From Rhea pennata (Eukaryota > Chordata > Aves > Rheiformes > Rheidae): a stretch of DNA of 64,000 bases. Within the stretch, counting starts at the first letter, position 1. Each line of letters starts with the position of its first letter. The notes under the pieces were generated by a model. It saw only the letters and a program-made list of their open reading frames with translations. It did no database searches and was not told the origin of the DNA. Position numbers and translations under genes: made by a program. Positions 1 through 13,047 of the stretch are shown piece after piece. The stretch lies in the NCBI RefSeq assembly GCF_028389875.1, contig NC_084665.1, positions 372,001-436,000 on the forward strand, written 5' to 3'.

Positions 1-1664
1 TGCTGGGGGAAAGAGGTATTGGTAGGCAGTAGAGGCCTGGCAAAAATTGTTTCCACATCTGGCATCTTTCAGGAGCATCACTGCAGATGGTGATATATAG
101 TCACAGCACAACAAAAAATGAGGTGAGCCCCTCTTTCTCCTCCCAGAGAGGCCGTACAAGCAGGCAAACATGTTTTTTTGTTGTTCTTGATGTGCAGGCT
201 TGATGTTCCTTGTGTGTGAATGTGCACTGACTTCTTGTGAAGCCATATAACTTTCTAAGTGTACCCCAGTCACTGTGTCTCCTCATCCAGCTGTGCAAGG
301 AGGATCCTGCCTCTCTCAGCCGGACTGACCCTGCAGGCATGCTTGCCCAGAGCTGCAGGTCCATGACAAGCCACTAATGTAGAAGAAATTTGTTTGAGTT
401 GTATACGACAAGCAAAGATAGACCCTCTGGTTTGTTTCTGCAACAAGCTGCTTCAGTTTCTTGGATAGGTAGTAGTTTATAGCTGCCTCCTTAATCTGGT
501 TTGATGAGGTGACTTGGACACTGTTTTGAGAAGCAGTATGAAGTTCTATCTGTCCAGAAAGCGGACAGCAACAGCTTAAATGCTGTACAAGCTCTTCTCA
601 GCCCACTGAAGACCGAACAGAGGAAGATGTTTTTGCAGGAAGAGAATCCTCCTTCCAAGGTAGATGTAAGCCATGAGACAGCCTCAGAGCACCTCATGCA
701 GTCCTTCTTGCTCTTCCACCAGCTGCCAATATTCAAAGGAGCTCTCCTTAGATGTTTCCTCTGTCTCAGCCACATCACAGTGTGTGGCTACACTGAAGCC
801 TGAGTCAAGAAAACCTTGAGTCAGATACTACTTTCACAGCAGTTCCTCTCAGATTTCTCCTTCCTTTATCAAAACTTCCCTGACATTGCGGAACCAACCC
901 GTCCTCTGGAGCTTCAGAGGTCCTTTCTCAGCAGAAGCTCAGACTGTAGCATTTGTGTCAGTGCCACGAATGACTCGGTGTGAGTCCCTTTGGCCAGCAC
1001 GCACCCCTAGGTAAGCACTTGTGCTGCAGATACTCAGAAAGTGAACCAAAACTAACACATAAAGCTATCAACAGGACTTTGATTCCCATCTTTGGGCTGC
1101 AGTGACGATCTCTCCCTGGGATGCAAGCCCCCTTTAGCTTCCCTGCTCGTCCTCCCAGTGTGGAACCTTGATTGCCATGCAATGTCCCAGCCCCGTGTTG
1201 CATCACGGGCTGCTCCAGCAAGCTCAGCACAGACATATCCTCACTTTTGAGCCAGGCAATGCTCCCAGAGCTGCTTCTGCTGAGCAGGTCTTTCCTACAG
1301 TACTGCACCCGTTTACAACCCCTTGGGGCTTTCTGGAGATATCAAAGCTTCCCCCCATTGGGGATGCTGTTTTTAAGGCTAGGTGTGAAGGCCTCTATGA
1401 GATTTTTAAGGCCCCTCCCCCCCCCCCGTGCCCCTGGGAAAGTTTCTTTTGGCTCCAGAAGAGGCTTTTTCCTGTGAGGTCAACATTCAGCCTGTACAGT
1501 CATCATCAAAAATCATAAGGCAGACCTTTCATCTGCAAGACTGATTTAAAAACAATGTAATTCTTATTATTTTTAGTAATATGAAATGATTCTGGAGTCT
1601 CTATACTTATTTTCTAATTTTTTAATTTCCATGTGAAACTCATGTAAGGGCCAGGAAAGACTGC

Positions 1665-1670
1665 TTTATT
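1665..1670 (-). terminator. Candidate polyadenylation signal AATAAA for SYNDIG1
   Basis: First canonical AATAAA in minus-strand sense after the SYNDIG1 stop, about 1.85 kb downstream. The only evidence is the hexamer; no GU-rich downstream element is obvious. An ATTAAA variant at 1888-1893 is an alternative. Such hexamers are frequent by chance in AT-rich DNA. Confidence 0.25.
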
Positions 1671-2153
1671 TTTAAAGAAAATTTGGAGTTTCTTCTTCAG
1701 TAGCAAATTAAAACAAAAGAACTCCAGTAGTAAAACCAGTATCTTTTTGTGCTAGATACAATACGGGATGGTCCATGCTTCTTCTGCAATTAGGTGAATC
1801 AGTGTACTGGGGCAAGTTTCACTCTAATGCCTCACATCCATCCAAATAAAGTATCACACAGAGCATCAGCAGCTGTATACCATGTGTTTTAATAAACTGT
1901 ATAACTAGCAGAAAAATAGTTTTGGATGTGTTAGTCCTCCTCCCCCCTAAAAAAAAAAAATCAAACTGAAAATCAAAATAATGCCAACACCAAAACAGAA
2001 AGAAAAACTTATCCCAGAGCAAAATAGACACAAAATACAGAATTAGAACAAAAGGTCTTTGATGACATTCTTGGGTAAAGAAATTATATTGATAAAACAC
2101 AAGGTAGTGAATAATAAAGTCCTCATTGTTTTGATCGTTTTTTTTTTTTCCTT

Positions 2154-2183
2154 TCTATATATGTATATACATACATACATATT
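2154..2183. repeat. TA/TACA microsatellite
   Basis: Alternating pyrimidine-purine tract of TA and TACA units, preceded by a T-rich run at about 2138-2149. Confidence 0.85.
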
Positions 2184-2934
2184 TCTTCTGATAAACCCTT
2201 GGTAGGATGAAATGGTAGATCCAGAAGACAACAAAATGAAAGGAGCGACTGTGGGGAAGAAGTAAAGAAGAAAATAAGTGTGTCATTGCAATCTGTGAAA
2301 TAAGAACAACGTTCAGCTCTCTTTCTTACAATATTCCATTATGGGGCAGCACAGCAAGATAATGTCACATATTATCCTTCCATGGCTACGCTAAGAATCT
2401 CTGGTCCATGTCTGAGCTGTGAGTTTGTAATCTGAGTGATCTCATTCACTGCTCTGTATCTAAGCAGTACTTCAAAATGGAGGAAGCATTCCTTCCTCTG
2501 GTTAATTCCCATGCTTTTCCGTGATTTTAAATTTTAAGTTGATTAGAATTTCAGTTTGCATTTTTTTCTTCTAGGTTTCTTGTATTTACTTCTGCGCAGG
2601 TCTCCACAGTAAGGTGGAACAACCCAAATAAGCAACGTGCCACAGGATGTGCCTTTATCATGGTGTGACTGGATGGAGAAATTCATTTCGCAACAGATCC
2701 CATGCTACTTTGACCTCACACTCAGTCTGTGGAGCCAAGTCATGCAGTAACCCCTGCTGTTCTGCTTTGAGTGGGCCTGTGGGTCACATCTTAATCCAAA
2801 AACAGGGAAAGGAAAGAAAAATATTTTTCTTTTCCTTTTCTTGTTCCATGGAAACCTACTAACACAAGAAGAGTAGGCAATACCATTCTATGCTGAGGTC
2901 TCTGCTTCACCTTTAGTAATTGAGTCCTGCATTC

Positions 2935-3007
2935 AAAAAAAAAAAAAAAAAAAAAAAAAGAAAAAAGAAAAGAAAAGAAAAAAGAAAGAAAAGAGAAAAA
3001 AAGAAAA
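2935..3007. repeat. A25 run followed by AAAAG-type purine tract
   Basis: A run of 25 A (2935-2959) followed by about 48 bases of A with single G at 4-7 base spacing. It is all purine on the plus strand. In the SYNDIG1 transcript direction this is a U/C tract. It is complementary in character to the CTTT tract at 3234-3279. Confidence 0.95.
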
Positions 3008-3233
3008 TATACTCTTCCTCCTGTTGTTGTATTGGTCTTTCAGAGAATGAGCCACCGTCCATGCTTTTCCAGATCTTGGTGCTGTGCTTAAGATGCAAAC
3101 TAAGCACAAGCTCATGCTGGCTGTAAAGTTCAGGTCACTGAGAAGGTATTCAGAGAACAGCTAGGATGCCAGCTTCTTGTAAACTCCATATTGCAAAGAA
3201 AGCAAAGCCAAACCACCCCTCCCAAACACAAAA

Positions 3234-3279
3234 CTTTCTTTCTTTCTTTTCTCTTTCTCTTTCTTTCTTTCTTTCTTTC
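3234..3279. repeat. (CTTT)n microsatellite
   Basis: 46 bp of CTTT units with two CTCTTT interruptions, all pyrimidine on the plus strand. It lies 226 bp from the purine tract at 2935-3007 in inverted arrangement. Confidence 0.95.
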
Positions 3280-3515
3280 GTCTTGTAGAGGTGTTCACGA
3301 AAAGATGCAAGACTTGTGCATCAGAAAAAGTGGAACTATCCTCACCCCAGCCTACCTTCCCACCCTACAACAACACACAAGACCATTTTATCCAGTACCT
3401 GCCCCCGGAAGGTGTGTGTTTGTCTCTTAATTATTTTGGAAAACCATACAGTCTGATCTGCTGGGAAATTCTGTAGTATGGGCACCAGATGGTTGGTTCT
3501 CCCCTTTCCTGAGGC

Positions 3516-3674
3516 TCATAAATGGTTGTTTTTGGATAGATAGGCAATAAGAGCCACAGCCACCCCAACGTAGATGCCAGTTCCAATTGTGATGGACAGC
3601 ACAGCCAGGAAGAGTGCCCGCCGGGAGTTGGAGCTTGCATGGTGGAAGTCCCCCTTGGCTACTGCTTTGTTTGT
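3516..3674 (-). CDS. SYNDIG1: SYNDIG1 coding exon 3 of 3, with stop codon (residues 207-258)
   Basis: Last coding exon of SYNDIG1: 52 residues plus a TGA stop at 3516-3518. It begins [20 protein letters not shown], a short basic loop, followed by a hydrophobic segment at about residues 229-249 ([20 protein letters not shown]) and the C-terminal end SKNNHL. In the mammalian protein this second segment is described as re-entrant or intramembrane rather than a full crossing, leaving the C terminus outside the cell (family knowledge). The acceptor is TGTATATCTTGCAG|ACA at 3675/3674, with a GTTGTTGTTGT pyrimidine-rich stretch just upstream. Joined to the other two exons the protein is 258 residues with no internal stop or frameshift, so the gene looks functional. 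The 47-kb intron before this exon is long but plausible for a neuronal gene. Confidence 0.95.
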   Translation of the reverse strand, partial: TNKAVAKGDFHHASSNSRRALFLAVLSITIGTGIYVGVAVALIAYLSKNNHL

Positions 3675-4819
3675 CTGCAAGATATACAACAACAACACAT
3701 TATATTTATTTGTTTCATCTGGAAATGAAGATGAGACACACATTTGGCTGAAACATGCTCCAGGGATATGACAGTAAACTAGTTGGAAATCTTTTTTGTC
3801 AACTTTTTTGGTTGAATTCGGTTGCCTGCCTCATTCGGATGATGACAGAAACAATGGCAAGCATCTAAAGTGGCTTTAAACTGCCTTTCAAGTTACATAT
3901 ATCCTAGTATTTAATACTACACTTTATGATGATTCTTCAGTATGTGGACAGATGGATCATAAGACAAGTGGTCTGAAGGGTCTGTCACCTTCAGGCACAT
4001 CTGCAGCCCTGCTTCTGTGAGAGATGGAATCCTTATTCCAGCCTGACTGGAAAAGATACCACGAGAAAAGACCTTTAAAAATGTCACTAGGATCCAAATA
4101 CTCCTCCAAGTCAACTGAAATGTTGGATATGTTCTTACATGCAAAAGAACAAGAGAAGCTGAACCTTTTCTTGCAGTGTGCTGTTCCTGAACATAGTGCG
4201 TAGGTAGAACAACTAGCCCAGGATAACCACCACAGAGAAGACAGATAGACAGCACCAATTGCCTTGCATCCACCTTGGATCTGAACTTCAGTACAGGACA
4301 CCAAACACTTAGGAAGCCAGAGCTAGGAGACACTGTTTCAGCCTTTACTCAACTGAACACTTACGCATATGAGCAGGGCACTCCCCTTGATTGCCAGAGT
4401 GATGATGCATATGCTTAAGTGCCACTCTGAAGTGGGGCCACTAATGTTGGAGCCCGTCTTCTGCTTGGGAGGTGGTACATTTGACTGGATATGTCAACTG
4501 GAGGAGGAGGAGGTTCTATTTTGATGATGTCAAAGAGGATTTGGTGTCTCTTGCTCTGGTACTCAGTAGCTTATAAATGTTTCAGAAAGAAACAATGTCA
4601 AACAATACATGTTATGAGAGAAGGAACAGGCTGCAGGAGGGAGGGAAAAGATCATTTCCAAACAGCAACATGCAAAAAAACTCTCAGGTTTACACCTAGT
4701 GTCATGTCCCTTAATTTAGATGCGGAAGACATCCTATTTACTTTGCAAAGGATGTCAGACCAGGCTTTTTATCAAGGATGAACTGTGATTTCATGAGCTT
4801 CTTGTCTGGAATCTCCAGA

Positions 4820-4854
4820 CAAACAAACAAACAAACAAACAAAAAAAAAAAAAA
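4820..4854. repeat. (CAAA)n ending in A14
   Basis: Tandem CAAA units passing directly into a run of 14 A. Simple repeat in the long SYNDIG1 intron, with no retroposon recognisable beside it. Confidence 0.95.
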
Positions 4855-7800
4855 TGCAGAGCACTTTCTGGAAAAAATCCAGAGGCTTTAGGTTTATGGA
4901 CACATTTGTTAGGGCATCTTAAAAGTCTTGGCAAGGAAACCAGAGAAAGCTTTGCAAAGAGTTAGTCTTTCAGCCTTCCTCAAAGATTTTCTCCAAGCAT
5001 CTGCTATCCAAAGCTCCTATTCACTGAAGTTAGGTTGGATTTATTAGACAAAGAGTAAATTCACAGGACAGGAGCTATTTGTGCCTTTGGATAAAGAGAG
5101 GTAAACAATTTCAACTCCCAAAATGGAGGGAAAGTTTGAAAATATTGTAATATTTCAGTTTGTCATTTCTGAAATATCAGGTTATAGTATGGAAAATTCT
5201 GTAATATTTTGAGCTGACCTCTTTTAAGTGAAATTTTGTATAGTTGTAAAACAGTGTTTTTCCCCTCAAAAATTGACCTAAATTCAAAATGAAAACAAAT
5301 CATTAGCCAAAATGTCAAATAATATGAAAACCTGACAGTATATCTTGATTGGATTTAATAAAACAGATTCTATCTACCCAAAATGATGTGTTGAGCAACC
5401 CATAGGGATTCAGAAGGCTGTTTTGTTGAGCACTAATGGCTTCTTTCTCAGAGGATGTTCTGCCTAGGAATAAATCTCACAAAAACAGCTCTTTCCTTGA
5501 TGAGCTCTTGAGGATGGTCCTGACTTTCGCGAAAAGATTGTAGCTCTGGTGAAAATCCAGCTTCTCATTAAAACACTCAGACCAGCGAAAGATAGATTTC
5601 ATGTATTAACCATGTGTTGCCATAGAATTACTGAATTTTGCAGCTTCTGTCATTATGATACAGTTTGAATTTGGCCAGCCCTTTCCTGGAATTTCTCATT
5701 TCCCACAAATTACTGAACCCAAGATTTTTTTATTTTGGCCTAATGCATACTTTGTGATCTAGAAAAATCAAATTCCCAGTGGATTTAATTCAGGAGGCAG
5801 AGACCGTCAGCAAGGGCACAAAGGAAAGACAATTTGATATTCCTCCTTTAATCCATTTGAAAAGGCTTCCACTGAGATGGAGAAATCACAAATGCAGAAA
5901 CCATTCTCCATCAGTGTAACTCCAGTCTGAAAGAGTTCACTTATGATTCGGAAAAATCTTTACTGCTGTTTCCTCATTAGTAAAACAATCCCGTTACTCT
6001 CAGATGACAGCATATGCAAATTATGGCCTTTTCTGCCGGTTTATGCTAGACAGATCTGGAAAATAGTTGGAATACAAAATGTAACTAACTGTGGCCAGTT
6101 ATAAAGGACTAGCATTTGGCAACTATTCAAGAAGACATATTCAAGACATCATGGAAAAAGATATGAATTGCTTTATAGTTTTCCCTCAGTTTCTGATGAC
6201 CAGGTGTATGTCTTTGTCTGGAAGTTGCTTTAATGGATGGATGATATCACCTGGCCACACACTTTTAGCCAATGGCTTCAGTGGAAGGAAACTGGCTTCT
6301 CTATGTCTCAGTGTGAACAGTTAGCCATTTTTTTTAACAAAACAGGGATCAGATCTTCAGTATATCAGTGCACTTTGAGAAAGTCCCTTGCTTGTGATAA
6401 CCATCCAACAGCTTCTGTCCCAGCCCTTCTGATGCCTGGCTCAGAGAAGTGACACTGAGTTTTGGGGGCTTCTGCAGTGTGGATGCCTGTGCTCTAGCAA
6501 ACACCATGTGGGAAATGAGGACAAGAAATGTCTCGTGTATATCAGAGAACTGAGTGAAAACCACTACCACTTCCTTTTTCTATAAAGAGCAGATCGTGGC
6601 ATGGTGGAGAAGGTGAAAACAGTGGTCATTACACTTGAAAAGAAATGAAGACATCTACATGCAGACAGTGGTCAGGCTGTTCACTTGTCTTCATAGGGTC
6701 TGTGTCTCAGATATGTGTAGCTGAAAATTAAAACTTCTCTACTTAAAAGGCTTTTCCACCTAATCCCAGAATCAAACACCATAGGAGGACAGCAAGATGC
6801 AGTCATTCTAATCTCTGACATCTAAAAAAGATAGGAGTGCAGAGAGAAATATCTGCTGCAAACACTACTAGGATTTTGCTGCCAGCCAAAATATTGGGAC
6901 TTCATGCACAAAACCAAATCAACCCTCCCCTTCTGAAACATATTTTTGCCTCAAAAGCATGATTTTTTTTTTTCACAATGCTACTTCTTGTAATTTTACA
7001 CATCTGATTAAAATTACCCCAGAAAAAAAGACTGATGCTGTCTCCACTTTCATTAAACAGCCTCATCTTGGACACTCGCAGCACCTGTGATGGACATCCC
7101 TCGGCACCAAAGGCACCTCTGTTCAGAAGCCTTTTCTAAGATGACAAGTCTGTAAATCCATCCAGGAGTTTCTGCTCAATTAAAGGTGGAGATTGGGTAA
7201 AGTGCACCACTAGGGCCTTGCTAAGCCCCTGGGGATGAAGTGACAAATGGTAAAAGGCAGTGTTTGTCCAATCATTCATACCCGCTCTGGAGGTGCATTT
7301 GTGTGAACTCCTCATTGCAAACTCAGCTCTGGCCTCACTGAGTGAATGAGACAATAACTTGTTTTTCCTTTCCCCTGAAAAACAAAGCCCCACCTATGAA
7401 AATTCCTGGGCTGAATCCTTAGCAGGTATTAACTAGCCTAGCACAGTTGACTCTGGAGGGTAGTGCAGCAAGGACTTGTGCAAGAATAAAGATGCAAATG
7501 CTCTACTAACAAAGGCCTTGATTCACTAAAGCATCTCCAAGCTAAGCGCTTTAGTTTAAGAAAGTAAGGAATCCAAGCATCCATACCGATGGGTTAAAAG
7601 TGGGCACAGAAGTAAATGCTTTACCTAATCAGAATTATATCTGTGGATCTATTATTCCATCCATTTACTTCTTTCCTACATTGGCAAGATTGTGGCTGGC
7701 AGTCAGATGATTGATGAACCAATTTAATACCATCTTTGAGCAGCAGGACCAACAGGCTTGATAAACAGAGCAGGTGACAAGTGCAAGACATTGGATGAAT

Positions 7801-7897
7801 TACAAGTGGGGAATAATTCATCATATCAGCATGAGGCAAGCTCTGCCACCGTGCAGCCAGAAGATGACATACATTTTCTACAAAGGGTTCATCTCCA

Positions 7898-7933
7898 TCT
7901 GCCACCACTGCCTCTTCTGCCACCACTGCCTCT
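7898..7933. repeat. Perfect 18-bp tandem duplication
   Basis: Two identical adjacent copies of TCTGCCACCACTGCCTCT (7898-7915 and 7916-7933), probably a recent local duplication in intronic DNA. Confidence 0.95.
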
Positions 7934-10900
7934 TGGTAGTCCTTTGGTCTGTGTCCCCTGGAAGCCCAGATATGACCATCAACTTGCCAACTACAGGCAC
8001 AGGCTTTGATGAAGAGACTCCAAGACTGAAAGCAAGGGATAGAGCAAAGACTAGCCTTCTATCAATCCTGTCTTCTGGAGGCTTTGGAAGTGGAAAGGCT
8101 GTTCTCTTTTCTCTCAAGCCAGGGAAGCAAGGGAAGGGGAAGGATACCTGAAAAGGCTTTCTTACTTGGTTTAACTAACAAAATGAAGGTCTTCTTGTTT
8201 TGAAACACTTTCAAGGAACTCCTCTAGAATTTCCACTTGAGCTTCTGCAAAACGTGTTCATCATGTCTCTGGGTATGTTTTATGGGCTACGAGAAGTTAA
8301 ATACTGTACCTCCATAGCTGCAAAGGTTAAAAAACACCTGCTACATCCCACAATGACTCATATATCATACCCACAAAATACCTTCTGGCAGGCTGTCTCA
8401 GGAAACAAGAAACATATTGGTCACAATTATTAATCCTACCTCATCTCCCTGAGACTAGGGAGCATGAGTTCCCCCATGCAGTGGGAACATAGAATCCTGC
8501 ACCATTTGGTCAGTGATAGAAAAGTTTATTTTCATTCCATGGGAAGAAATGGCTAGCAGAAAGCAGGGATGCACAGGCTCCATACAGCTATGACCCCAAA
8601 TCTTACTTCTTCAAGTGGCAGGCAACAAATGCCACAGGATGAGGTGTAACTCATGCAGAAACTGCTTCTGCTCCCATCTTCTCTCCTGCCTTTCTGCCAG
8701 GCAAGAAATTGGCCTTGCTTGGAATTTGTCCAACACGTACTTCTGCTGGCATCAAATTTCTGGGTGATGAAACCTTCCCCCTTCTGGCCTGTGCCACTTA
8801 CTTTCATTAAGCAAAAGGACTCCAGAGCCTTTGCTAAACATGCAAGCGGCAGAAGGGTGAAATTGGGATTTGCCTCTGGGTCCTGAAGACAGAAGGGATG
8901 TGCCAGTCAGCAGGGAAAGTCATGGGACTGGCCAGCACTAGACACAGGGAAACAGACTAGGATGTGGCAGGAGTGTTTTCAGCCCTGAGGAGAGCTCTAT
9001 GGCATCTGGAGGAGGGCTGTTCCAGTTCCATTAGACAGCTCTGCAGGCAGAAATATTGCTCCAAACAAATGGCAAACGGTCCTTCTATTTGTTGAACATT
9101 TGCAAATTCCATTATGTCTGTAGTATAATAAAAATGTCAGCCTGTTGTAACTTGCCTTTCAGGCACTGAAGAGCTCTTTTGCAGATTTTCACCATTTCTG
9201 CTGTGAAGTTAGCCCAAGAGATAGACATGATTCTCATGTGACCATTCCCTGTCTGGAACTTATTGTGGAAACAGTGGGGATCAGATATCACATGAAATGC
9301 AGACATTCCTAAATAGACCAAGATACATAAACCTCTCAGACTCAGTCCTGGACTTAATCTCTGCTGATACTTAAGTTTCTTTTCTTCCTCAAGAGAAGGC
9401 ATCTGGTCTAGTCTAGCCTGGCCTTCTGAATGTGGTGTCCAAAACCAATTGCAGGATCATCTTCAGGAAATCCACACTCCAGTGCTGTTAGGTAGAGATT
9501 AGATATCTAAATTGGAATTTTTGTCTTTCCTGTAGAGAGGGATCAGCCCTGTCCTGAGCATTTAGAAGACAAAAAACATAAGAACTTGACCATGACCTGC
9601 TCTCACTGTCTGATAAGCTCTGAGATCCAGTTAGATGGCTTAGCATGTTGCTAAAAGGACTGTGTTGCAATAGATTTTCCCCTAAGGTGATGCTGAGATA
9701 CCATGAGAGCTTCGGGAAGCGATGACAAGAAGGTGATACAGACGTGTCACCAGAGTTTCCTTGGCTCCTGAAACAGGGAAAAAATGGTATGTGCAACTGA
9801 TGCTGCTGCTTTGCTCAAGAGCTAAGTGCTCTGCTGCACTGCAGAGTGACAAAACACAGTCTGGCATGAAAACTTACCCCTCAGGGATTTCTTTCTACAG
9901 TGAATCCTCCTTCTAGTGTATGGATTTGTGCCTTTAGTGGCCAGAATGTAGCAGTGTGCAATGTGAGTGCATTTCAGTGGGCGTTTGTTACTTCCAACTA
10001 ACAGTCCCTCTAACCTGCCTCGCCCTTTTCCTGACTCTGACTGCACAGCAAGGCAATGCAATGAAAGAGCAGGCTTATCACAGTGAAGGCAGGAGCAGCT
10101 ACCTGCATGCAGGCAGTGAAAGAGGACAGGCTGGTAACTGTCTTGTGTTTTGGAGCAGTCTCTTTTCTTGCACTTCAAATCTAAGTGCTTTTAATCAAAT
10201 CTTTCTCCAGCCAAATCTTCAAGTTACACTCTTCTTTGAGTGAGTATCGCCTTCCCTGCCCTGCAACAGATAGGAACTTTCAGAAGAATACTACCAAGTT
10301 CCTGAACAGTAACGAGGCATGTGGAAACGAGTGGCCTGTGTAAAGGAATTTGTACTACTGCCTAATTAGCTGATGCTCTGTTGGTGGGAGGGGGTATACT
10401 GGGAATAATATGTATTTCTGGAAGCCCAGAAAAGGCTCAAAAGAAGAAGGTATGACTGGAGAGAAGAGGATGTGAATGGAGACCAGTGTGAGCCTGCTTC
10501 TACATGACCAACTTTCATAACATCTGGGTTTCAGCTGTCTGATCATTTTGATATCCATGTTTTCTGCTGGAATCTGAAAATATGACATAAACTAGGACAT
10601 GACTCAGCCTCCAGATGGCACTGACTGTGGCGTTCGATTGTGTATTCAAGTGAAGATAAAACCATAAATGTCCGAGTGAGATTTTGACACTTGGAAAAAC
10701 AAGAGAATAATAATGAGAAAGGCAGGCGTAAAAGGCCTGAAAGAGCAGAATGCAGAGAGATGTTTTTAGGTAAGTTCCACAGCAACAGTAGTTCATTTGA
10801 TTGTGCTTGAGAGAATGAGGTCTCAGCCTGTGATATGGGGACATTTTTTTTTTTTTTGACAGATAAAGGAATTTGAATTCTTTGATGCTTATAGTGAAGA

Positions 10901-12659
10901 AATTTTCCCTCCTCCACTTTGCCTCTAGCCCTAAGCACAATTTTATGTTTAGTGATGAAAGAGAAGAAAATCTGGGAAAAGTGACATGTGGTGGATCTTA
11001 CTTTTGACATACAGGCATGTGCTCATACAGACTTACACACAGTAGACAGGGGTTTGTGCCTGGACACATAGATGTGTACACAATCTGTCCAGAATTGGAT
11101 GCAGCTACTCAGGTACCAAGTCCATTGAACAATTATTAATGACCAGTTTGGTCCCTTTATAGATTTGGACTCTTCTACCATCTGCCCACATATAACCCTG
11201 CTGCCCCATGACTGTTTAAGTGCACTGAACATTTGTATGAAAGTGAAGTGCATGGTCCCATCCTGGGTAACTGTGGATCCCAGATCTCATCCCTGGGAGC
11301 TTCTCTGCACATGAACCTGTGCCAGCCCATGTGGGCATGCCTCTTGCGTTGAGTGGTGGCAGCAACCCCCAGCCCAAAGCCAACTCTGAGAAGTGGCAGT
11401 GGAAGCTTCTTTATGCTGCTTTCATCCAACTGAGGACTCCTCATTTCAGCCCACTTCATTATCCCTTGTGGAAAATGAACAGGTCATTATGTGGGATTAT
11501 TGTCAATCAAAATGTCTGTAGTACTAAGTGAGAGGGACATTATGAGAAACAATCTCTGTGCCATTTGGCATGATCTATCTTGATTTTGCACGAGTTGCTT
11601 CTGTCTGCTTATGGCCCGCTTCTTGATTTGTGGTGGGTGGAAGAGCATGTTGGTGGATACTTTATGTTCACTGCAATGGCCCTAGTCTCTCTCCCAGCCA
11701 ACATGGGCCTTACCGTGGAAGAAGGAGCAGAAAATGCTGTGCAGCACAGCCAGAGAAGATCCTAACCCCTGACCCCCACATCTCACCCTGGGAAGAGATA
11801 TGAAAGGGGGTAGTGGGGCAGGGAGAAAATGGGGGGTTCTGCCTTGAGCACAACAAAGTCTTTGTTCTTTACATAAATTATAAATTTCCTAGCTAACTGT
11901 TTAAGATTTTTAGAGGTAAGCTTAAAAACTTTTAATTCACCCTTTCTCTTTTAGTTGATATGAGTAGTATTCTCAGCTTTGTGTCACAACCATCTATTAT
12001 TTCTTCATGTGTTATCCTATCCTTTATCTACTCCTTAGCTGACATTGCTAGAACATTTCCTCTTTCCATGATCTCCCTACCCAAGGCAATAATCTTTGGG
12101 CCCTTCATTCCCGTGCTTGCTCATGTTGTTTTGACATGCCAGTTTGTCCAGGGAGTGGGCAGTGACTGTCAGCTTGTGTGTCCATGCAGCTTGTCACATG
12201 GGGGAGAGCTGCCCAGCATGAAGACTGGCTGAGCAATGCTTTCCTCCCCTCGCTGGTGGCAGGGATTAATTGGGATTTTTCTCCCCTATTTATCTGAATG
12301 CTGGATGGACTGGTGAGAGCTAGACTCCTTCACAAAGAAAATAGGCCAACTGGTTCAAACCTTATCAGTGAGAACTGATGGACAAGAAGACAGACAATTA
12401 CAAAGACCTCCCAAAACTAATTCAATCTGTAAATGTTACTAGTATATGGATTGAGAGATGTGCGTATTTTAACAGCAAGGAAATGTCCAGCCTTGGTTTG
12501 TTACTGATTGCACAGAGAAGGCTCTCACATACAATCAAGTGGTAAGATAGCTAAACAGCAGCAAGCTGTAAACTCAGTTCCTGAGAAATGCTGGTAGCTT
12601 GATTTTCCAAGGAAAAGTATGAAGTGCCAAGAAAGCCCTATAGAGCCCAGCTGCCTGGC

Positions 12660-12687
<28 letters not shown>
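12660..12687. repeat. A28 homopolymer
   Basis: Uninterrupted run of 28 A on the plus strand. No AATAAA lies in the preceding 50 bases, so a processed retrocopy tail is not supported. It pairs in orientation with the T31 run at 13274-13304. Confidence 0.98.
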
Positions 12688-12692
<5 letters not shown>

Positions 12693-13047
12693 CCCAAACT
12701 TCCATCTCCTTTTTCTCTGCCGTACCACTTCCTGACACTGGTGGCAACTCTCTACTGCAGTTGTCAGCACCTTCCTGTCTTCTTCCTGTAGCTCCAGACC
12801 AGGGTGACAGCAGCAAAACCTGTGGGGTGGTGTGAAAGCCACCACACCTGAGTATTTGTTTCAGGTCTCTCAAAGCTCTAGGATCTCTTGTGAGCAGCGA
12901 CAGAGTTATAAGTAGCCCTAGACAAAATGAGTTCTTTCTGGCAGTTCTCAAGTGTCTTGCTTTGGTTTTCAAAATTTGATTTCAAAATCTAATGTTTATA
13001 ATTTTCTTCCAATTAATTGTAACTCTCCTCTGCCCCAGTATAGATGT

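Larger units (their letters stand above)
1..3515. other. SYNDIG1 3' UTR and downstream flank
   Basis: The sequence to the left of the SYNDIG1 stop codon must begin with the 3' UTR. I cannot fix its end. The nearest minus-strand polyadenylation hexamers are a weak ATTAAA at 1888-1893 and AATAAA at 1665-1670 (seen as TTTAAT and TTTATT on the plus strand), which would give a 3' UTR of about 1.6-1.9 kb. The region contains an A-rich tract (2935-3007), a CTTT tract (3234-3279), a C11 run (1417-1427) and a TA/TACA microsatellite near 2154-2183. Open frames at 491-778 and 958-1518 resemble nothing I know and overlap on opposite strands, as chance ORFs do. Confidence 0.55.
3675..12659. other. Unique intronic sequence
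   Basis: About 9 kb of the long SYNDIG1 intron. Apart from the CAAA repeat, the 18-bp duplication and a short T-run at about 10844-10857, I recognise nothing. Open frames such as 3917-4333, 7774-8151 and 10515-11010 overlap one another on several frames and look random. Confidence 0.6.

Noticed and set aside
491..803. Open frames on both strands suggesting a neighbouring gene exon
   Set aside because: On the plus strand the frame is bounded by stops at 510 and 792 (about 93 codons) and on the minus strand by 95 codons. Lengths of this kind are common by chance, and there are no clear splice signals or known similarity.
2935..3007. Poly-A tail of a processed pseudogene
   Set aside because: No AATAAA or coding remnant precedes it. 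The G-interrupted pattern and the isolated position fit a simple repeat.
12525..12972. Minus-strand frames containing a phenylalanine run
   Set aside because: The run is simply the A28 homopolymer read in reverse; it does not indicate a protein.
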